From Amycolatopsis albispora (GTDB taxonomy: Bacteria; Actinomycetota; Actinomycetes; Mycobacteriales; Pseudonocardiaceae), in assembly GCF_003312875.1 (NCBI RefSeq), contig NZ_CP015163.1:1984001-2048000 (forward strand): a stretch of 64,000 nucleotides of DNA, read 5' to 3'. Made by a program: the position numbers and the translations under genes. This document shows, one piece after another, positions 7,750-16,693 of this stretch. Numbering within the stretch: position 1 is the stretch's first letter; the number at the start of each line of letters is the position of its first letter. The notes beneath the pieces were generated by a model that saw nothing but the letters and a program-made list of their open reading frames with translations, had not been told where the DNA came from and ran no database searches.

Positions 7750-9072
7750 TCAGGAGGCGCGCAGGAAGCGGTCCAGGACGCGGGTGCCGAACTTGAGGGC
7801 GTCCACCGGCACGCGCTCGTCAACGCCGTGGAACAGCGCCGAGAAGTCCAGGTCGGCGGGCAGCTGCAGCGGTGCGAAGCCGAAGTTGCGGATGCCCAGC
7901 TGCTGGAATGCCTTCGCGTCGGTGCCGCCGGAGAGCATGTACGGCAGGGTCCGCGCGCCCGGGTCCTCGGCGAGCACCGCGGCGGTCATCGCGTCGACCA
8001 GCGCGCCGTCGAAGGTGGTCTCGACCGGCGGGAGTTCCATCCACTCCTTCTCGATGTCCGGCCCGAGGATCTCGTCCAGCTCGCGGTTGAACGCCTCGAT
8101 GCGGCCGGGCAGGATGCGGCAGTCGACCGCGGCCTCGGCCACCGACGGGATCACGTTCGACTTGTAGCCCGCGGTGAGCATGGTCGGGTTCGCGGTGTCA
8201 CGGAGCGTAGCGCCGATCATGCGTGAGATGTTGCCCAGCTTGGCGACGGCGCCCTCGATGTCGTCGTCGGGGAAGTCCCAGCCGGTGATCTCGGTGACCC
8301 CGTCCAGGAACTCGCGGACCGACGGGCTCATGACCAGCGGGAACCGGTGGTTGCCCAGGCGCGCGACGGCCTCGGAGAGCTTGGTGACGGCGTTGTCGCG
8401 GTGGATCATGGAGCCGTGGCCCGCGGTGCCGCGGACACGCAGCTTCATCCAGCGGATGCCCTTCTCGGCGGTCTCGATGAGGTAGGCGCGGACGTTGTCC
8501 TTGAGGGTGATGGAGAAGCCGCCGACCTCGCTGATCGCCTCGGTGGCGCCCTCGAACAGCTCGGGGCGGTGATCGACCAGCCACTGGGCGCCGAACTTGC
8601 CGCCGGCCTCCTCGTCGGCGACGAAGGCGAAGATCAGGTCGCGGGGCGGGACGATGCCGTTGCGCTTGTAGTGGCGGGCCAGCGCCAGCGTCATGCCGAC
8701 CATGTCCTTCATGTCGACCGCACCGCGGCCCCAGACGTAGTCGTCCTGGATGGCGCCGGAGAAGGGGTGCACGGACCACTCGGACGCGTCGGCGGGGACG
8801 ACGTCGAGGTGGCCGTGGATCAGCAGCGCCCCGCGGCCGGGGTCGGCGCCGGCGAGCCGGGTGATCACGTTGTGCCGGTTCTTCCCGCCCGACTCGACGT
8901 ACTCGATCTCGTAGCCGACCTCGGTCAGCTTCTCGGCCACGTACTCCGCGGCCTCGCGCTCGCCGACCAGGGTGTCGGGGTCCCCGGTGTTCGTACTGTC
9001 GATCCGGAGGAGTTCGCTGGTCAGCGTCACGGCTTCGTCGGCGGCTGTATCGATCAGGCTCGGTTCGGTCAC
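7750..9072 (-). CDS. M20-family zinc metallopeptidase / amidohydrolase
   Basis: 440 aa. The family motifs are all present: HGHLDVVP (metal ligand His88, Asp90), GRGAVDMKD (bridging Asp120) and ADEEAGG (catalytic Glu154 and metal-ligand Glu155). A dimerisation domain follows (TAGHGSMIHRDNAVTKL), and the C-terminal ligand His is in FHGVDERVP. The layout matches M20A-type dipeptidase or acylase proteins of actinobacteria, which hydrolyse peptide or N-acyl amino acid bonds in the cytoplasm. There is no signal peptide. It is transcribed away from the tRNA-Leu gene and is followed within 14 nt by the ECF42 gene. Exact substrate cannot be told from sequence. Confidence 0.88.
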   Translation of the reverse strand: MTEPSLIDTAADEAVTLTSELLRIDSTNTGDPDTLVGEREAAEYVAEKLTEVGYEIEYVESGGKNRHNVITRLAGADPGRGALLIHGHLDVVPADASEWSVHPFSGAIQDDYVWGRGAVDMKDMVGMTLALARHYKRNGIVPPRDLIFAFVADEEAGGKFGAQWLVDHRPELFEGATEAISEVGGFSITLKDNVRAYLIETAEKGIRWMKLRVRGTAGHGSMIHRDNAVTKLSEAVARLGNHRFPLVMSPSVREFLDGVTEITGWDFPDDDIEGAVAKLGNISRMIGATLRDTANPTMLTAGYKSNVIPSVAEAAVDCRILPGRIEAFNRELDEILGPDIEKEWMELPPVETTFDGALVDAMTAAVLAEDPGARTLPYMLSGGTDAKAFQQLGIRNFGFAPLQLPADLDFSALFHGVDERVPVDALKFGTRVLDRFLRAS

Positions 9073-9144
9073 CCCGCGTTTCTACCACCCGCCGAGCCGG
9101 ATGATCTTGCCACCAGCCCATCGGCGGGCGAACCAGCCCCCCGG

Positions 9145-9173
9145 TTAACGGCGGTTGGCGGATCGAGTAATCT
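9145..9173 (+). promoter_or_regulatory. Likely housekeeping promoter of tRNA-Leu
   Basis: TTAACG (9145-9150) and TAATCT (9168-9173) are spaced 17 nt apart and end 12 nt before the tRNA 5' end. This is a reasonable primary-sigma promoter for a stable RNA gene. Confidence 0.45.
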
Positions 9174-9185
9174 GTTCCCCAGCAA

Positions 9186-9269
9186 GTCCGAGTGGCGGAA
9201 TGGCAGACGCGCTAGCTTGAGGTGCTAGTGCCCTTAACGGGCGTGGGGGTTCAAGTCCCCCCTCGGACA
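9186..9269 (+). tRNA. tRNA-Leu, anticodon GAG
   Basis: 84 nt with a perfect 7-bp acceptor stem (GTCCGAG with CTCGGAC), a discriminator A, an anticodon loop CTTGAGG giving anticodon GAG, a long variable arm (TGCCCTTAACGGGCG) as in class II tRNAs, and a T-loop GTTCAAGTC. The length and variable arm make leucine certain. It sits at the left border of the accessory region, and tRNA genes are common integration sites, but I found no second copy of its 3' end further along. Confidence 0.97.
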
Positions 9270-9391
9270 CTCTGGGGATTCAACTCCCTACCGATACACA
9301 GAGCGGACGCAGTCGGCTCTACCCAGGTCGGCAGCTGTCAAGCATTGGATTGTCCGGGCCCTGCGCTCGGTTGAGTGCCACCGCCTCTCGG

Positions 9392-9913
9392 CTACCCAGA
9401 TCGTCGGTCTTGCCGATCGAGCGCGATTCTCTCGATCATGCTGGCTGCCTCCGCAGGGTCCTCGTGCTCCCAGACTCTGATGACAAGCCAGCCCGCTTCC
9501 TGCAGCCGAGCGTCTGTGTCGCGGTCACGCAGGGCAATGCCGCGCAGCTTCAACCGCCACCAGCTCCTGTTCGCCCGCGGGAGGTGTGCGTGCTGCGGGC
9601 ACGAGTGCCAGAAGCAGCCATCCACGAAAATCGCGACTCGGGCACCGCGCAGCAGGATGTCCACCCGTCGGCGCGGATTGCCGCCCGGGACAGCCCGGTC
9701 CGCAACGAAGCGCAAGCCACGCCTGTGCAGTGCCCTACGCATCGCGAGTTCTGGCCTGCCACCAGACCTGCGAGTTCGACGCATCACACGCGCGGTCGCT
9801 GGAGACGACGCGGGAGGGGCGGGCCCCGGATCCAAGTGCTTGTACACCACCACAGCATCCCGGCGGGCACCGACAGTCTCGCAAGTACGGGCTCCCGGCG
9901 GTATCCCGATCAA
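9392..9913 (-). CDS. vsr: Very short patch repair (Vsr) endonuclease
   Basis: 173 aa as read from a TTG. The Vsr core is clear: RRTRRSGGRPELAMRRALHR, VDILLRGARVAIFVDGCFWH with catalytic Asp85 and Asp98, the zinc-binding Cys/His group in CFWHSCPQH, NRSWWRLKLRG, and RDRDTDARLQEAGWLVIRVW ending in EHE. Vsr nicks next to T:G mismatches created when 5-methylcytosine deaminates. No cytosine methyltransferase gene is visible nearby, which is unusual because vsr normally sits beside one. The start is uncertain: the frame is open up to the IS21 end, the first 20 residues are atypical, and a GTG cluster at about 9853 would give a normal 153-aa Vsr. The IS21 insertion 60 nt upstream may have removed its promoter or partner. 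Confidence 0.85.
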   Translation of the reverse strand: MIGIPPGARTCETVGARRDAVVVYKHLDPGPAPPASSPATARVMRRTRRSGGRPELAMRRALHRRGLRFVADRAVPGGNPRRRVDILLRGARVAIFVDGCFWHSCPQHAHLPRANRSWWRLKLRGIALRDRDTDARLQEAGWLVIRVWEHEDPAEAASMIERIALDRQDRRSG

Positions 9914-9974
9914 GGTTTCGAGACGACGAAGCGAGTCGTTTCCTTCAGCGCTCCGACGGAGATCGGCTAGCCTT

Positions 9975-10027
9975 TCAACTCCGGTCGAAACTGGACCCGG
10001 CTGTTCCGGGTGAACTGTGACCCACCC
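9975..10027 (+). repeat. Left inverted repeat of the IS21 element
   Basis: 53-nt end, matched gap-free by the reverse complement of 12091-12143, with most differences in the outer half. Confidence 0.8.
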
Positions 10028-10038
10028 TGGTTTGGCTG

Positions 10039-10845
10039 TTAGTCGTTGGTTTTGGTGGCTGGTGGGACCCGGCCGAGGTCTCGGTCTTTGAGGCGGTAGC
10101 TGTCTCCCTTCATCGAGATGACCTCGGCGTGGTGGACGAGGCGGTCGATCATGGCCGCGGCGACGACGTCGTCGCCGAAGACCTCGCCCCAGCGCCCGAA
10201 CGGCTTGTTGCTGGTGACGACCAAGCTGGCCCGCTCATAGCGCGAGGAGACGAGCTGGAAGAACAGGTTCGCCGCTTCGGCTTCGAACGGGATGTAGCCG
10301 ACCTCATCGACGATGATCAGCGGGATCCGCCCGAGCTTGACTAGCTCGGCCTGCAGTTTCCCGGCGTGGTGAGCGTCGGCCAGGCGCGAGACCCACTCGG
10401 CGGCGGTGGCGAAGGCGACCCGGTGCCCGGCCTGGCAGGCTCGCATCCCCAGCCCGATCGACAGGTGCGTCTTCCCGGTTCCGGGTGGGCCGAGGAACAC
10501 CACGTTTTCCTTGGCGGTGTTGAAGTCGAGGGTGCCGAGGTGGGTGATGGTGTCGCGTTTGAGCGAGCGTTGATGGTCGAAGTCGAACTCCTCCAGCGAC
10601 TTCCGTGACGGGAACCGTGCCGAGCGGATCCGGCCCTCCCCGCCATGGGACTCCCGGGCGGCGACTTCGCGTTGCAGACAGGCGGCGAGGAACTCCTCGT
10701 GCGTCCAGTTCTCCGCCCTGGCCCGTTCGGCGAGGCGCTCGACGGCCTGGCCCAGCGAGGGGGCTTTCAGGGCGCGGGTGAGGTAGGCGAGCTCGCCGGC
10801 GACGTTGCGGCCGCTGGTCTTGGCGGTGGTTTTCGCGGTGGCCAT
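10039..10845 (-). CDS. istB: IstB, IS21-family transposition helper ATPase
   Basis: 268 aa. AAA+ ATPase with Walker A GPPGTGKTH and Walker B LIIVDEVGYIPFE, preceded by the IstB N-terminal helical domain (LTRALKAPSLGQAVERLAER, then FPSRKSLEEFDFDHQRSLK). The sensor region VVTSNKPFGRWGEVFGDDVV is the family hallmark. IstB oligomerises on target DNA and stimulates the IstA transposase. The ATG at 10845 shares an A with the istA stop (TGATG) and has AGGAAGG upstream, the normal IS21 arrangement. The reading frame is intact. Confidence 0.95.
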   Translation of the reverse strand: MATAKTTAKTSGRNVAGELAYLTRALKAPSLGQAVERLAERARAENWTHEEFLAACLQREVAARESHGGEGRIRSARFPSRKSLEEFDFDHQRSLKRDTITHLGTLDFNTAKENVVFLGPPGTGKTHLSIGLGMRACQAGHRVAFATAAEWVSRLADAHHAGKLQAELVKLGRIPLIIVDEVGYIPFEAEAANLFFQLVSSRYERASLVVTSNKPFGRWGEVFGDDVVAAAMIDRLVHHAEVISMKGDSYRLKDRDLGRVPPATKTND

Positions 10846-12090
10846 CAAGCGATCCCTTCCTCAGCACCGTCCAGGCCGAACAAGCGGTCGTAGTCAGTCA
10901 GGGCCCGGTGCTCGACGCTGGTGTCGACCTTCGGAACCGCGACCAGCCGGCGCGCCTGGCGCATCTCCGCAGCCGCGGCCGCGTGAACCGGGTCAGTGAT
11001 GCTCTGGTGATCGGCCCAGCAACGGGCATGCCGGGCGACCTCGACGTCCTCGCAGGTCACCACCACCTCGTCGAGACCGGCGGCGAGGTGGACACGACGA
11101 CCGACGTTGGGATGGACCGAGTAGTCGTTCGAATCCAGCCGCAGGTAGTGATCCCGCGGCAGCCGGCTGCTCGATCGCCAGCCGGTCACCGGAGCGACCG
11201 GCGGCAACGCAAGCATCGCGGTGCGATCCGCGGCCCAGCGATCGACCGGACGGCAGCCCAGCCGGCGATGCCGGCGCTGGTTGGCCCGCTCGAGCCAGCC
11301 CGTGAGCTGGGCGTTGAATCGCCGGAGCTGGTGAACGAACGGCCGGGCAGGAACGAGGTCTCCAGATAGCCGTGGACCCGCTCGACCAGGCCCTTCGCTT
11401 CCGGGTCACCGGGCCGGCACTGGATCACCTTGATCCCGAGCGTTCCGCGGAAGGCGTTCATCGCCTCCGTGAGCTGCGGCTTCCCGCCCCGCCACTGCCC
11501 GATCGCGGACTCGTTGTCCCAGACCACGCCCTCGGGACACGTCCCCAGCCCGAGAGCAGGTGCCAGTGCCCGGCCAGCAGATCCGGTGACTGCCGCGACG
11601 GCAGCATCACCGCGGTGATCATCCGCGAATAGCCACTGACCAGCACCAACCCCGCCGGACGACCGGTCTGGCCGAACCCGAGCGGGACGTCGGCCGGCGG
11701 GAACCACAGGTCGCGCTGGGCCAGCTCGCCCGGCTGGTACTCCGTCCGCGACGCCGGATCCACGGGCTTGAACAGCGGCCGCAGCTGCTGGACCCGTTCG
11801 AAGAACACCGTCTTTCCGCGTTCCCAGCCGACCCGTTCCATGATCACCGTCGAGGGCATCTCCGGGAACTCGGCCAGCAACGCCCGGATCTGCGGCTCCA
11901 CCGCGTCGACGATCGAGCCCTTCGCCGGCCGCTCATAGCGTGGTGGCTCATGCGCTTCCAGCGCCCGCCGCACCGTGTTCCGCGCGATCCCCAGCCGCCG
12001 GGCAATGGCCCGGATTGTCATCCCCTCGGCGCGATGCAACCGGCGGATCTCCGCCCAGTCCTCCACGTTCAACACCTCATGATCGTTCAC
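10845..12090 (-). pseudogene. istA: istA transposase, broken by two frameshifts
   Basis: The transposase is spread over three frames. Frame one (start GTG 12090) has the helix-turn-helix MTIRAIARRLGIARNTVRRA and the start of the DDE domain (QRDLWFPPADVPLG). Near 11555 the protein continues in a second frame (GTCPEGVVWDNESAIGQW, then EAKGLVERVHGYLE, carrying the second Asp and the Glu). Near 11345 it moves to a third frame (QLTGWLERANQRRHRRLG, then DHYLRLDSNDYSVHPNVGRR) to the normal C-terminus next to istB. All catalytic residues remain, so the damage may be recent, or two sequencing indels are possible. Confidence 0.85.
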
Positions 12091-12143
12091 GGGTGGGTCA
12101 AGGTTCACCCGGAACCAGAGGGTCAGTATTCAGCCGGAACTGA
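12091..12143 (-). repeat. Right inverted repeat of the IS21 element
   Basis: Reverse complement matches the left end over 53 nt without gaps. The tip (12144-12145) is followed by CAGCC, the probable target duplication. The next 275 nt (12146-12420) hold nothing I can identify; one minus-strand frame is open there but has poor third-position GC. Confidence 0.8.
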
Positions 12144-12420
12144 CACAGCCGAAAAGCCAACGTCGCAACACCGTCGAACGCTGCTCCCAGAAGGTTAAGA
12201 CATGGCGCGGCCTGGCCACCCGCTAAGACAAGACACCGCAAAGCTACGAGGCCGGGTTGCATCCACGAGGAGCAACCCCTGTGGCTGAAGCACCTAACCC
12301 GACCCACATGATCCGAACCCCAAACAGCTCCTAGATGCAGCACAGGTCTTTGTACATCCGCGTGGTGCGGTCATTTTGTCTGGCGTCAACCGCCCAGCCG
12401 TGCATCTGATTTGTGGAAGC

Positions 12421-15414
12421 TCACAGCCAGCGTTCGACGAGGTGACGGGGCGTGTCCGCTGCCACGTACCAGCATTTGACCGTGGGATCCCAACGGGCTT
12501 TTGCGGACTTCTTGGCCGCCTCCTTCTCCTCGTACGGCACGTTCAGGTACAACCGGGCGGCGCCGGTGTCCCTCTGCTGAGGCGTGCGTTGCCTCCCAGG
12601 ACGAGTGGGACTGGCCGGGCGGTCAGGTCGAGCACGTTCGACGATGCGGCGCACCCGTTCGCAGGCTCCGGGATCGGTGATGCGCATCATCAGGTCGGTG
12701 AGCCCGGTCCCGGCCAACAGGTTGAGTGACCCGTGCCAAAGCACCTCATCGTCGATGATCACGACCTTCTCGTGCATGCGTTCACGCTGGACCACGATGC
12801 AACCTGCCGCGTCGAGCACGGCGATCAGCCGCTCGGATTTGGTTCGCTGGGATGGTCGCGTGTGGATGGTTACGCGCAAGCCGTCGTCAATGCGAGGTTT
12901 CAGTCGCGAGAGCCAGCGCTCGACCGGAGCGGGGTCGAGGAACGCGCAGTAGATGTCGATGCTGCGCCGCGCGTGGTCGATGTCCCAAGCGACGGCGCGC
13001 GGCACTTCGTCGGCGGGGAAGAAGGCCGGCCGGCTCAGTTCGTCGGGACCGAGGCTGGCGAGGTCATCCGCCGCGCGGAACGGCACGAGATCACCGACGT
13101 CGAGCCGGTGTGCATACTTCTGCAAGTAGTCGACCAAGCGGGCGGCTTCGCCGTGGGGCTTGAGGGTCCGGCTCAGGAAGTCAACGTCCGCGACCACGAC
13201 GAGGTGGTCTTGCGCGCGGCTCACGGCCACGTTGAGCAGTCGAGATGTCGCGGAGGACAAGCCCACGCCCTCGTAGAAGAATCCGACTTTGTCCCCGGCG
13301 CCAGCGACGGTGTCGATCACCACCAGGGGCCGCTGGCTACCCTGGAAGCGGTGTACGGTGTCTACGACGCCGTCGTAATCAACACCGAACCGGTAGGCGA
13401 GGCTGCCCTGCAGCGCCCTGACCTGGTCGCGGTAGGGAGTGATGACCGCCATTCGATTGGACGGGTGGACTTCGGGCGGATGATCGTCTTGTTTACGCAC
13501 AGGCAACACGCCGTCGTACTGAAGGCCGCGGACAAGTTCGTGGATCACGGCTTCGTGCACGGGGTTGACCTTGTGGCCGACTGAGCCACCTCGAGCGGCC
13601 GTGCGGCGGGAGGCGGTGTCGACCAGGATCAAGGGAGCCCCCAGCAACGGCGACGGGGGCAGCCGACTGGCGTCCCCCCGACCTGTGACCAGGGGTGCAT
13701 CGGGGTAAGCGATGGTGTTCACGACCGCGCAGATCGCCGGACGCATGCGATACTGGGTGTTCAGTCTGACCAGGCAGTCACGGGGCCGGACCCGCCCGCG
13801 GTCGTCGACCATACCAGCCGCGTGGAAAGCGTCCCGATCCATCCAGCGCTCGGAGTGCGCCTTCACCTCCTGGGTGGCCTTGCGGTCGCTGGATGCCCGG
13901 GTGACCGCAGGCAGCTGTCGAAAATCGCCCGCCACGACCACCCGCTTCGCCGCCAAAGCTGCCGCGTACCACGCAGAAGGGAGATTGACCATGCCTGCTT
14001 CGTCGATGACGACGGTGTCGAACTTGTTGATCAGGGATCGCGACTGCACCGCTTTGGCCACCGTCGTGCCCATGACCCGGCAGTTCCTGCGCACCATTTC
14101 CTCGATGGTACGGAGTTCCTCCTGCAACACCTCGAGACGTTCCCGAAGACTCGCAGCTGTGGCGGCGAGTCGTTCGGCGGGTGCGATCCCAGACAGTTGT
14201 GGCCGGAGCCCGCTACATTTGAGCGACACGGCTTCCGCTTGCGCTGTGAGGCGTTGCTGTTCGGCGGTGGCGAACTGGCGCTGCCCCCAGGAGTCGGCTG
14301 CATCCCGATCAGCAGCCTGTAGTTGATACAGGAGTTCGTCGCGTCTCCGTGCCCTCCGGCTGGCGAACATACCGGACGGTACACCGATTTCGGTGAGCTC
14401 GTTGCGCAGGAGGTTCGCTATCCGAACGGCTGAGTCGGCTCGTGCCGCCGCTGCAGCGGCGTTCTGTGCGCACTGCGCGGCACTGGCCCGCAGCTGCTCG
14501 AAGTTCTGAGCGAGTTCGGCATATTCGACGTGAAGCGCCAATTGCTCGTCGGCAACTGCGAGACGAGGACGCAACACGGATATTTCGTCGGACAGGGCAG
14601 CGCTCAAACGCGCCACGATCTTGTCCGGTTCAATCTGTTTGCTGTACTTATCCTTGAGAGAACTGACCGCGATGTCGCCGAGCCGCTGGACGAGCCCGTC
14701 GGCGAATCCGCTCTCGGCATTGAGTAGCGTGCACAGCCGTTCCATGGCCTGGTCGACAGCGACCTTGGTCGGTGCGAGGAACAACACCCGATGCCCCTGT
14801 CGGTAGCTGCCCTCCACGATGTGACCGACGACTTCGGTTTTGCCAGTGCCGGGCGGGCCCCAGACGAACGCCAGTTCGCTACCGAGTGCGCCGACGACGG
14901 CGGCACGCTGCCGGTCATTCAGCTGCAGGCTCCGCCAGTCGTGCACGTACCGCTCCGGCTCTGAGCACGGCGCAGCGGCTGGGATGTTCCGGCCGAGCAG
15001 CCATCCGGCTGTGGTCAAGTTCAATCCGGTGGATCCGGCGGCGGCCTGCTCAAGTTGTTCCGCGAGCACGACCAGCCCAGCCGTGTCGTCCTCGCGGAGC
15101 TCGGCTTTCATGCCCAGCGAAGTTGGCGTACGCAGCCGCAGCCGAGCCTGAGCCACTGCGACCAGTTCCGCTGACTCCCAGGCGGCGCCCGTCCGGGGCC
15201 GCACCAGCAGCGGCTTTTCGGCGAACGACTCCTTCCAACCGCGGGTGGTGAACGAGTATTCGAACTGCACGCCGTCGCCGCCCGTCACCCGACCATCGGT
15301 CAACGCCACCTTGTCGAACCCGGTCTCCGCACCGATCGTCGCGTCGATCTCCGCGCGGACCGCGCGCAGCAGTTCACTGATTGCCTGCTGAACCTCGTCC
15401 GTCTCAGCGGTCAC
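12421..15414 (-). CDS. COG1112-like SF1 helicase fused to PLD nuclease (Mokosh type II-like defence protein)
   Basis: 997 aa from GTG 15414, preceded by GGGGAGG with a 6-nt spacer. Residues about 183-195 carry Walker A in WGPPGTGKTEVV, about 465 Walker B in VVIDEAGMVNLPSAW, then GDFRQLPAV, LNTQYRM and the SF1 motif VDTVHRFQGSQRPLVVIDT with NVAVSRAQDHLVVV, the UPF1/Dna2-like pattern of COG1112. The insertion between the Walker motifs is a long coiled coil (about 290-450). A phospholipase D-type nuclease domain follows, with one HxK motif at about 877 (MHEKVVIIDD, then HGSLN). The last ~40 residues (LYLNVPYEEKEAAKKSAKAR through KCWYV) resemble a DUF5710 domain. A single protein with a COG1112 helicase and a PLD domain is the definition of Mokosh type II, an anti-phage system. 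Defence function is inferred; it stands alone downstream of the BREX operon and an IS element. Confidence 0.72.
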   Translation of the reverse strand: MTAETDEVQQAISELLRAVRAEIDATIGAETGFDKVALTDGRVTGGDGVQFEYSFTTRGWKESFAEKPLLVRPRTGAAWESAELVAVAQARLRLRTPTSLGMKAELREDDTAGLVVLAEQLEQAAAGSTGLNLTTAGWLLGRNIPAAAPCSEPERYVHDWRSLQLNDRQRAAVVGALGSELAFVWGPPGTGKTEVVGHIVEGSYRQGHRVLFLAPTKVAVDQAMERLCTLLNAESGFADGLVQRLGDIAVSSLKDKYSKQIEPDKIVARLSAALSDEISVLRPRLAVADEQLALHVEYAELAQNFEQLRASAAQCAQNAAAAAARADSAVRIANLLRNELTEIGVPSGMFASRRARRRDELLYQLQAADRDAADSWGQRQFATAEQQRLTAQAEAVSLKCSGLRPQLSGIAPAERLAATAASLRERLEVLQEELRTIEEMVRRNCRVMGTTVAKAVQSRSLINKFDTVVIDEAGMVNLPSAWYAAALAAKRVVVAGDFRQLPAVTRASSDRKATQEVKAHSERWMDRDAFHAAGMVDDRGRVRPRDCLVRLNTQYRMRPAICAVVNTIAYPDAPLVTGRGDASRLPPSPLLGAPLILVDTASRRTAARGGSVGHKVNPVHEAVIHELVRGLQYDGVLPVRKQDDHPPEVHPSNRMAVITPYRDQVRALQGSLAYRFGVDYDGVVDTVHRFQGSQRPLVVIDTVAGAGDKVGFFYEGVGLSSATSRLLNVAVSRAQDHLVVVADVDFLSRTLKPHGEAARLVDYLQKYAHRLDVGDLVPFRAADDLASLGPDELSRPAFFPADEVPRAVAWDIDHARRSIDIYCAFLDPAPVERWLSRLKPRIDDGLRVTIHTRPSQRTKSERLIAVLDAAGCIVVQRERMHEKVVIIDDEVLWHGSLNLLAGTGLTDLMMRITDPGACERVRRIVERARPDRPASPTRPGRQRTPQQRDTGAARLYLNVPYEEKEAAKKSAKARWDPTVKCWYVAADTPRHLVERWL

Positions 15415-15774
15415 CCGATACCTCCCCAGTCCCCACAGCGCGTGCCGTCGGCAACTCACCGTATCGTGTGTCACCAGTCGAACGTCACCGGTCTGACACG
15501 AGTGGCCGCCTCGAGAGCACTCATTGCCGTTTCCGATATCACAGGTAGTTTCATCGCTGACTCGTTCACCAAATCGGCCTATCTCGGTCACGACACGCCT
15601 ACGCCGAGGCCGCCTCTTTGGTAGAACGACCTACGCTAACGAGCGAATCAACCGCGCTACGCGTAGTCGATAAGGTGGAAACGTATGCTTGGTGCACGAT
15701 TCCGACCTCGGACACGAGAGCGTCCATGTTCCTACAAACGTGAACCGCGTTCGCGCAGGAATGCACGATGCACT
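15415..15774. other. Gene-free 360-nt leader region upstream of the helicase-PLD gene
   Basis: No gene is supported here. GC is lower than in the neighbours, as expected for a promoter region. A perfect 10-bp palindrome CTACGCGTAG lies at 15657-15666. The region ends at the target duplication of the IS5-family element, so the insertion sits upstream of the helicase-PLD gene in the same orientation as its transposase and could influence its expression. I could not pick a confident promoter. Confidence 0.5.
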
Positions 15775-16693
15775 GAGCCTTTTCCATCTTGGTTAGTTGG
15801 GGAGGTGTTCGAGGGTGAGGATGGCGTGGGCGAGTGTGGTGACGCGGTGGGTGCTGCAGCGGGCTCGGGTGAGGACGCGCCAGTTTTTGAGGGTGGCGAA
15901 TCCGCGTTCGCCGCGGCTGCGCACCCTGGCCAGGGCGTTGTTGGCGGCTTTGTAGGCGGGCCCTAGTTCACGTTTGGGCTGGTGGCGGTTGCGGCGGTTG
16001 CGGTACGGGGTGATCACCCCGGGGGCGACCTGGTCGTAGCCGCCATCGGCCAGCAGCCGCAGCCCGGCCTGGCGGACCTGCTCGCAGATGCGGTGGTGGC
16101 GGGCGGCGGCGGTGTCGTTGATCGCGCCGGGCAGCCCGGGCGAGAGCCACAGCAGCTGGCCATCAGGATCGGTGAGGGCCTGGAAGTTGATGCCGTGGTA
16201 GCGGTGTTTACCCGAGAAGAAGGGCTTGTTCGCGGCAACGCGGTCGATGCGGACGACGGTGCCGTCGATGATGGTGTAGTTGTGCCGGGTGCGGGCCAGC
16301 CGTCGGAGGGCGTCGGTCAGGGTGGGAGCCTGGTGGGCGAGCAGGGTGATGGTTTCGTGCAGGTAGCGGCACACGGTGGCCACTGCGATGCCGAACCCGG
16401 CGGCGAGGCGGTGGTAGGTGTCGCCGTTGCGCAGGTGGGCCAGGGTGAGCAGGGCTTGGCGCTGCGGGGACAGCCTGCGCCAGCGTGAGCCGATCGCGCG
16501 GCGGTGGGTACGGATGATCCGGGTCAGCTCGCGCAGTGTCTGGGTGGACACCGGGATCACCGAGGGGTAAGAAAGCACAACGAAGCTCCTGGTAGCGCAT
16601 GTTTCTTGGTCGATACACGCATCTACCAGGAGCTTCGCCCTGTCCAGCCCAGCGACACACCCTCACCAACCCACATCAGGTTGGAAAAGGCTC
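15775..16693 (-). mobile_element. IS5-family insertion sequence, intact
   Basis: 919 bp bounded by a perfect 12-bp inverted repeat (GAGCCTTTTCCA at 15775-15786 and its complement at 16682-16693) and flanked by a 3-bp direct repeat ACT (15772-15774 and 16694-16696). One transposase gene fills it. Perfect ends and a clean target duplication point to recent insertion. It separates the helicase-PLD gene from the BREX operon. Confidence 0.9.
15793..16578 (-). CDS. IS5-family DDE transposase
   Basis: 261 aa from a GTG start with AGGAG upstream. N-terminal helix-turn-helix (LTLAHLRNGDTYHRLAAGFG then IAVATVCRYLHE) followed by a DDE_Tnp_4-type nuclease: the first Asp in YTIIDGTVVRI, the second in LLADGGYDQV, and the Glu in RSRGERGFATLKNW. 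The segment KPFFSGKHRYHGINFQALTD is typical of this transposase group. The frame is intact and occupies most of the element. Confidence 0.92.
   Translation of the reverse strand: MLSYPSVIPVSTQTLRELTRIIRTHRRAIGSRWRRLSPQRQALLTLAHLRNGDTYHRLAAGFGIAVATVCRYLHETITLLAHQAPTLTDALRRLARTRHNYTIIDGTVVRIDRVAANKPFFSGKHRYHGINFQALTDPDGQLLWLSPGLPGAINDTAAARHHRICEQVRQAGLRLLADGGYDQVAPGVITPYRNRRNRHQPKRELGPAYKAANNALARVRSRGERGFATLKNWRVLTRARCSTHRVTTLAHAILTLEHLPN

Larger units (their letters stand above)
9973..12145 (-). mobile_element. IS21-family insertion sequence (istA frameshifted, istB intact)
   Basis: About 2.17 kb. The two ends align without gaps over 53 nt as imperfect inverted repeats (9975-10027 and 12091-12143), including the shared core GTTCCGGGTGAA and TGACCCACCC. 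Outer tips are TTTCAACTCC on the left and, on the opposite strand, TGTCAGTTCC on the right. The flanks read TAGCC (9968-9972) and CAGCC (12146-12150), a likely 4-5 bp target duplication with one mismatch. Genes run istA then istB on the minus strand, overlapping as TGATG. istA needs two frame changes to be read, so the element is probably no longer autonomous. Confidence 0.85.

Noticed and set aside
15657..15666. Palindrome CTACGCGTAG
   Set aside because: Ten bases is too short to call an operator without a second copy or a neighbouring regulator.
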